Assembly: GCA_950295325.1 (NCBI GenBank) | Contig: OX485803.1 | Span: 18,292,001-18,356,000, forward strand | Direction of reading: 5' to 3' | Length of the DNA stretch: 64,000 nucleotides | DNA from: Polytrichum commune | Lineage: Eukaryota > Streptophyta > Polytrichopsida > Polytrichales > Polytrichaceae | Shown: positions 62,001 through 64,000 of the stretch, piece by piece | Layout of the letters: every line of letters begins with the position of its first letter | Position numbering within the stretch: position 1 is the stretch's first letter | Notes under the pieces: generated by a model | What the model was told of the DNA's origin: nothing | The model's database searches: none | What the model saw: the letters and a program-made list of their open reading frames with translations, nothing else | Translations under genes and position numbers: made by a program

Positions 62001-63514
62001 ATTACAGAAACTTCTTGTCAATATAATATTTGTCTCCTTGATTAGAGTCTCGGTCAATGTCCTAGCTAGAACAGGTGTAAAGCTCTACACAATCCCATCG
62101 ATGAAATGAGCAATCAGACACTTCAAAACCTTGTAATGATTTGATATTACAAAACAGCTTTGAAAATAATATAGACATCTGATAAATCAACAAAATCTGG
62201 ACATGGGTACACTGCAAAGTTTGCTTAACAGAATACAATAAAGGCAACTGGCAAAGGTCAGAAGGTCAGTACCTGGACACTGCAGACATCAAAAAGGCCA
62301 TCACCCTTTAAAACTGGCCCAAGGTCAACCTGCATACATGATCACACAAATTAGTCAAATTTGTATTCATTTATTTATAATATCAAGTTGTTTGGTACTG
62401 TACTGAAGTCAGCACAGGTTAAGTTTGTATGGGCATCAACTCAGAATGAACACCTAAATAGGAAGGGCTTACATCTCCCAATTTTGCAAAGAACAAGAGC
62501 ACAAGGACAGAAAGACAACACCAAGGAAAACTGCAGAAAGTACAGCACAAATTGTATTCCTCACAATGGCAAACACCATGAAGAGACAAACTCGATATAT
62601 TGAAGAATACATAGTAGACCCAGACTAAGAAATGTGCTTGCCATTAAAGAGCATTGAAGGTAAGCAGAAAACCTGAAAACAATCTGCACAGATCAGTTTG
62701 GCTGAGAAGCAGAAAGCATTGCGATTGTACCTGTTTCTAGCATCTTCAATCTGCTTACACAACAAACAAGATAGGTAACATGGGTGATGCGAGAGTCTGA
62801 CCTTGTCAACATCACTGCAAGAGAACAGAACAGTCTTGGATTCTAATAAGGTACAACATCACCGTTAATTCGAACCTAAACCAACACAGCGCGGACAACA
62901 GTTCCCATTCTACAGTTAGAGTGTGCACCATTCTGTATCAAGATGCACACAAGTTGCACTCGATTTCTAAGAGAATGTAGTTTCCTTCAAGTATAAACAA
63001 TGATGTGCTGCAGAAAAGATAAAAACAAGAGCAGTTGTGCACATACCAAGCCATTGGCAATGTCAACGCCAACATAGTGACCAATCCATGCTCTATCCCA
63101 CAACTTCAAATCTCCACCCTGGAAAGAATATGTCCAAAATATCAGACCTTATTCTGAACTCAGCAAGCCCACCTGTATAAAGTCTCCAGAGATCTACCTG
63201 TTTACATGCAGCCAAGACGGAATATCATAGGAGCACTCCAGCCCTTGGAATTCAGAACTTTGGTGATTCCATGTTGGTGAAGAAAACTTCTTACAGGTGA
63301 CACACTGTGCTTCAAGGAATGTGGCTGCAAACCTGTCAAGATCCAGGACTTGACACTGACCTAAAATGGGACCGTCACAAAAGTGCTTTGACATCCAGCT
63401 GAGTGTTTCACAGGATAGTAACTGAAATGTCAAAGTAGTTCTCACCTTCCCACATGCAATGTCCAGAACAGCATCGTCCCTCTCTGTATAACTATGGATG
63501 AGGACGGCCTTGAT
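59060..63514 (-). CDS. mRNA cap guanine-N7 methyltransferase (5' exons off the window)
   Basis: Eleven exons keep one frame across GT-AG introns: 63446-63514, 63047-63118, 62673-62750, 62273-62329, 61844-61982, 61150-61214, 60930-60980, 60721-60783, 60359-60470, 60152-60222 and 59060-59098. They give the last 271 residues; plant proteins have about 370, so roughly 100 N-terminal residues lie to the right. The enzyme moves a methyl group from SAM to N7 of the mRNA cap guanine in the nucleus. Evidence: SAM motif VLDIACGKGGDL (split by an intron), DVCSVQFALQYSW, RPGGRFFGIMPDADV, FGNSIYRVRFGD, PFGIQYEF, SEWVVPF and the DEWKAANLYLVFAFRK end. In relatives the HY pair before SW/AF contacts the cap; here it is QY (Gln codon at 61971-61973). 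The last exon (13 codons) is the least certain; read-through past 60152 would instead end near 60032. Confidence 0.88.
59455..60004. mobile_element. Foldback element in the last intron, split by a MITE
   Basis: The arm starting AGAGTTATCC (59455) is mirrored at the right, ending 60004, with about 100 bp of matching arm (AACTGAACATG, GTTTTGCATAC, TTGGAGTC). ATT flanks both sides. Without the inserted MITE and one duplication copy it would be about 316 bp. Confidence 0.7.
59560..59785 (+). mobile_element. 226-bp hAT-like MITE with a perfect 8-bp TSD
   Basis: It starts CAATGAACAGGAAG and ends CTCCCTGGGCACTG; the ends are imperfect inverted repeats of about 14 bp. GTCAGTGT is duplicated at 59552-59559 and 59786-59793. 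The left arm of the surrounding foldback element continues across this point, which independently fixes the boundaries. Confidence 0.9.
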
Positions 63515-64000
63515 CTGTTTACAAACGCAACCAGCATAAATGTTTAGTCAGGGAATGACTCCACCAAGAAATATAATATTACAAGGGAAATTGACAAAGA
63601 AATACACACACTCTCTATTTTCTTGACATATTACCTAGGAAGTGTTGAGCACAAGACAAGTCCTTTAATTACAGCATTTCAGAACAAATGGCAGCAATTG
63701 ATGCCACGAATCTAAGTCAGCTCTTACACATTGGTATCTAAACAGAAACACCAACTACCAACAGGGAAAAGACAGACATTAGGAACAAAGTGTTCAATTG
63801 AAGATTACAATGCTACTCAAGCAAAGCCTGTTGAGCCATACGAATGTGTAAGTTTAATGCAAGATACAAAAGTAAAGCCGGGATGGAGCCTTATGAGGTT
63901 CGAAATTTTCATCCAGAATGGAAAGGAACACATATGCCATGCCATCGCCAACAGAGATTTCCAACAAAATAAGTCTTGGAATTGGATGTGTCATCATAAA

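Noticed and set aside
63194-63445. 83-codon minus-strand frame
   Set aside because: It lies in an intron between the exons encoding DIACGK and GGDLKLW.

Overview
This window looks like nuclear DNA from a land plant with a large, repeat-rich genome. It holds only two host genes that I can support. One is a two-exon cytochrome P450 of the CYP78A type (36719-38980, +). The other is the 3' part of a plant-type mRNA cap guanine-N7 methyltransferase with many introns (59060 to 63514 and beyond the right edge, - strand). CYP78A is a land-plant family and the introns have ordinary GT-AG borders, so this is a plant. A seed-free lineage (moss, lycophyte or fern) is my guess from overall character, including a Tc1-type transposase relic, but the sequence alone does not settle the lineage.

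Nearly everything else is decayed transposable elements. 1-8440: intergenic DNA with a PIF/Harbinger-like MITE family (TSD TTA/TAA), including a head-to-tail dimer, and a longer TIR repeat family. 8449-10726: a TIR element with an 8-bp TSD, a hAT MITE and a larger hAT relic. 10774 to about 16000: a degenerate Ty1/copia retrotransposon whose reverse transcriptase is split at the YVDD motif by a foldback hAT-like MITE with a perfect 8-bp TSD. 19669-20668: a Tc1 transposase pseudogene. 21-24.3 kb: short hAT-like MITEs and a possible CACTA element. 25.2-34.2 kb: TIR repeats, tRNA-like SINEs, a zf-RVT (LINE-type) fragment and an IS630/Tc1-type DDE fragment. 36-39 kb: the P450 island, clearly more GC-rich than its surroundings, with a pyrimidine-rich tetranucleotide repeat just upstream. 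40.3-43.4 kb: a hAT relic with a perfect TSD, then a three-layer nest of MITEs. 44.4-58.8 kb: more dispersed repeats, a pogo/Emigrant-like MITE, a diverged tandem duplication and a 1.48-kb PIF-like foldback element. 58.9-64 kb: the cap methyltransferase gene, whose last intron carries a foldback element that is itself interrupted by a MITE.

The two host genes have no visible functional link: CYP78A enzymes make an organ-growth signal at the ER, and the methyltransferase caps mRNA in the nucleus. I saw no CRISPR array, rRNA gene, convincing tRNA gene or gene cluster, and I do not claim a new biological system. The strongest new information is the set of insertion events whose boundaries and target-site duplications can be read directly. 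These define several short MITE families and their relative ages.
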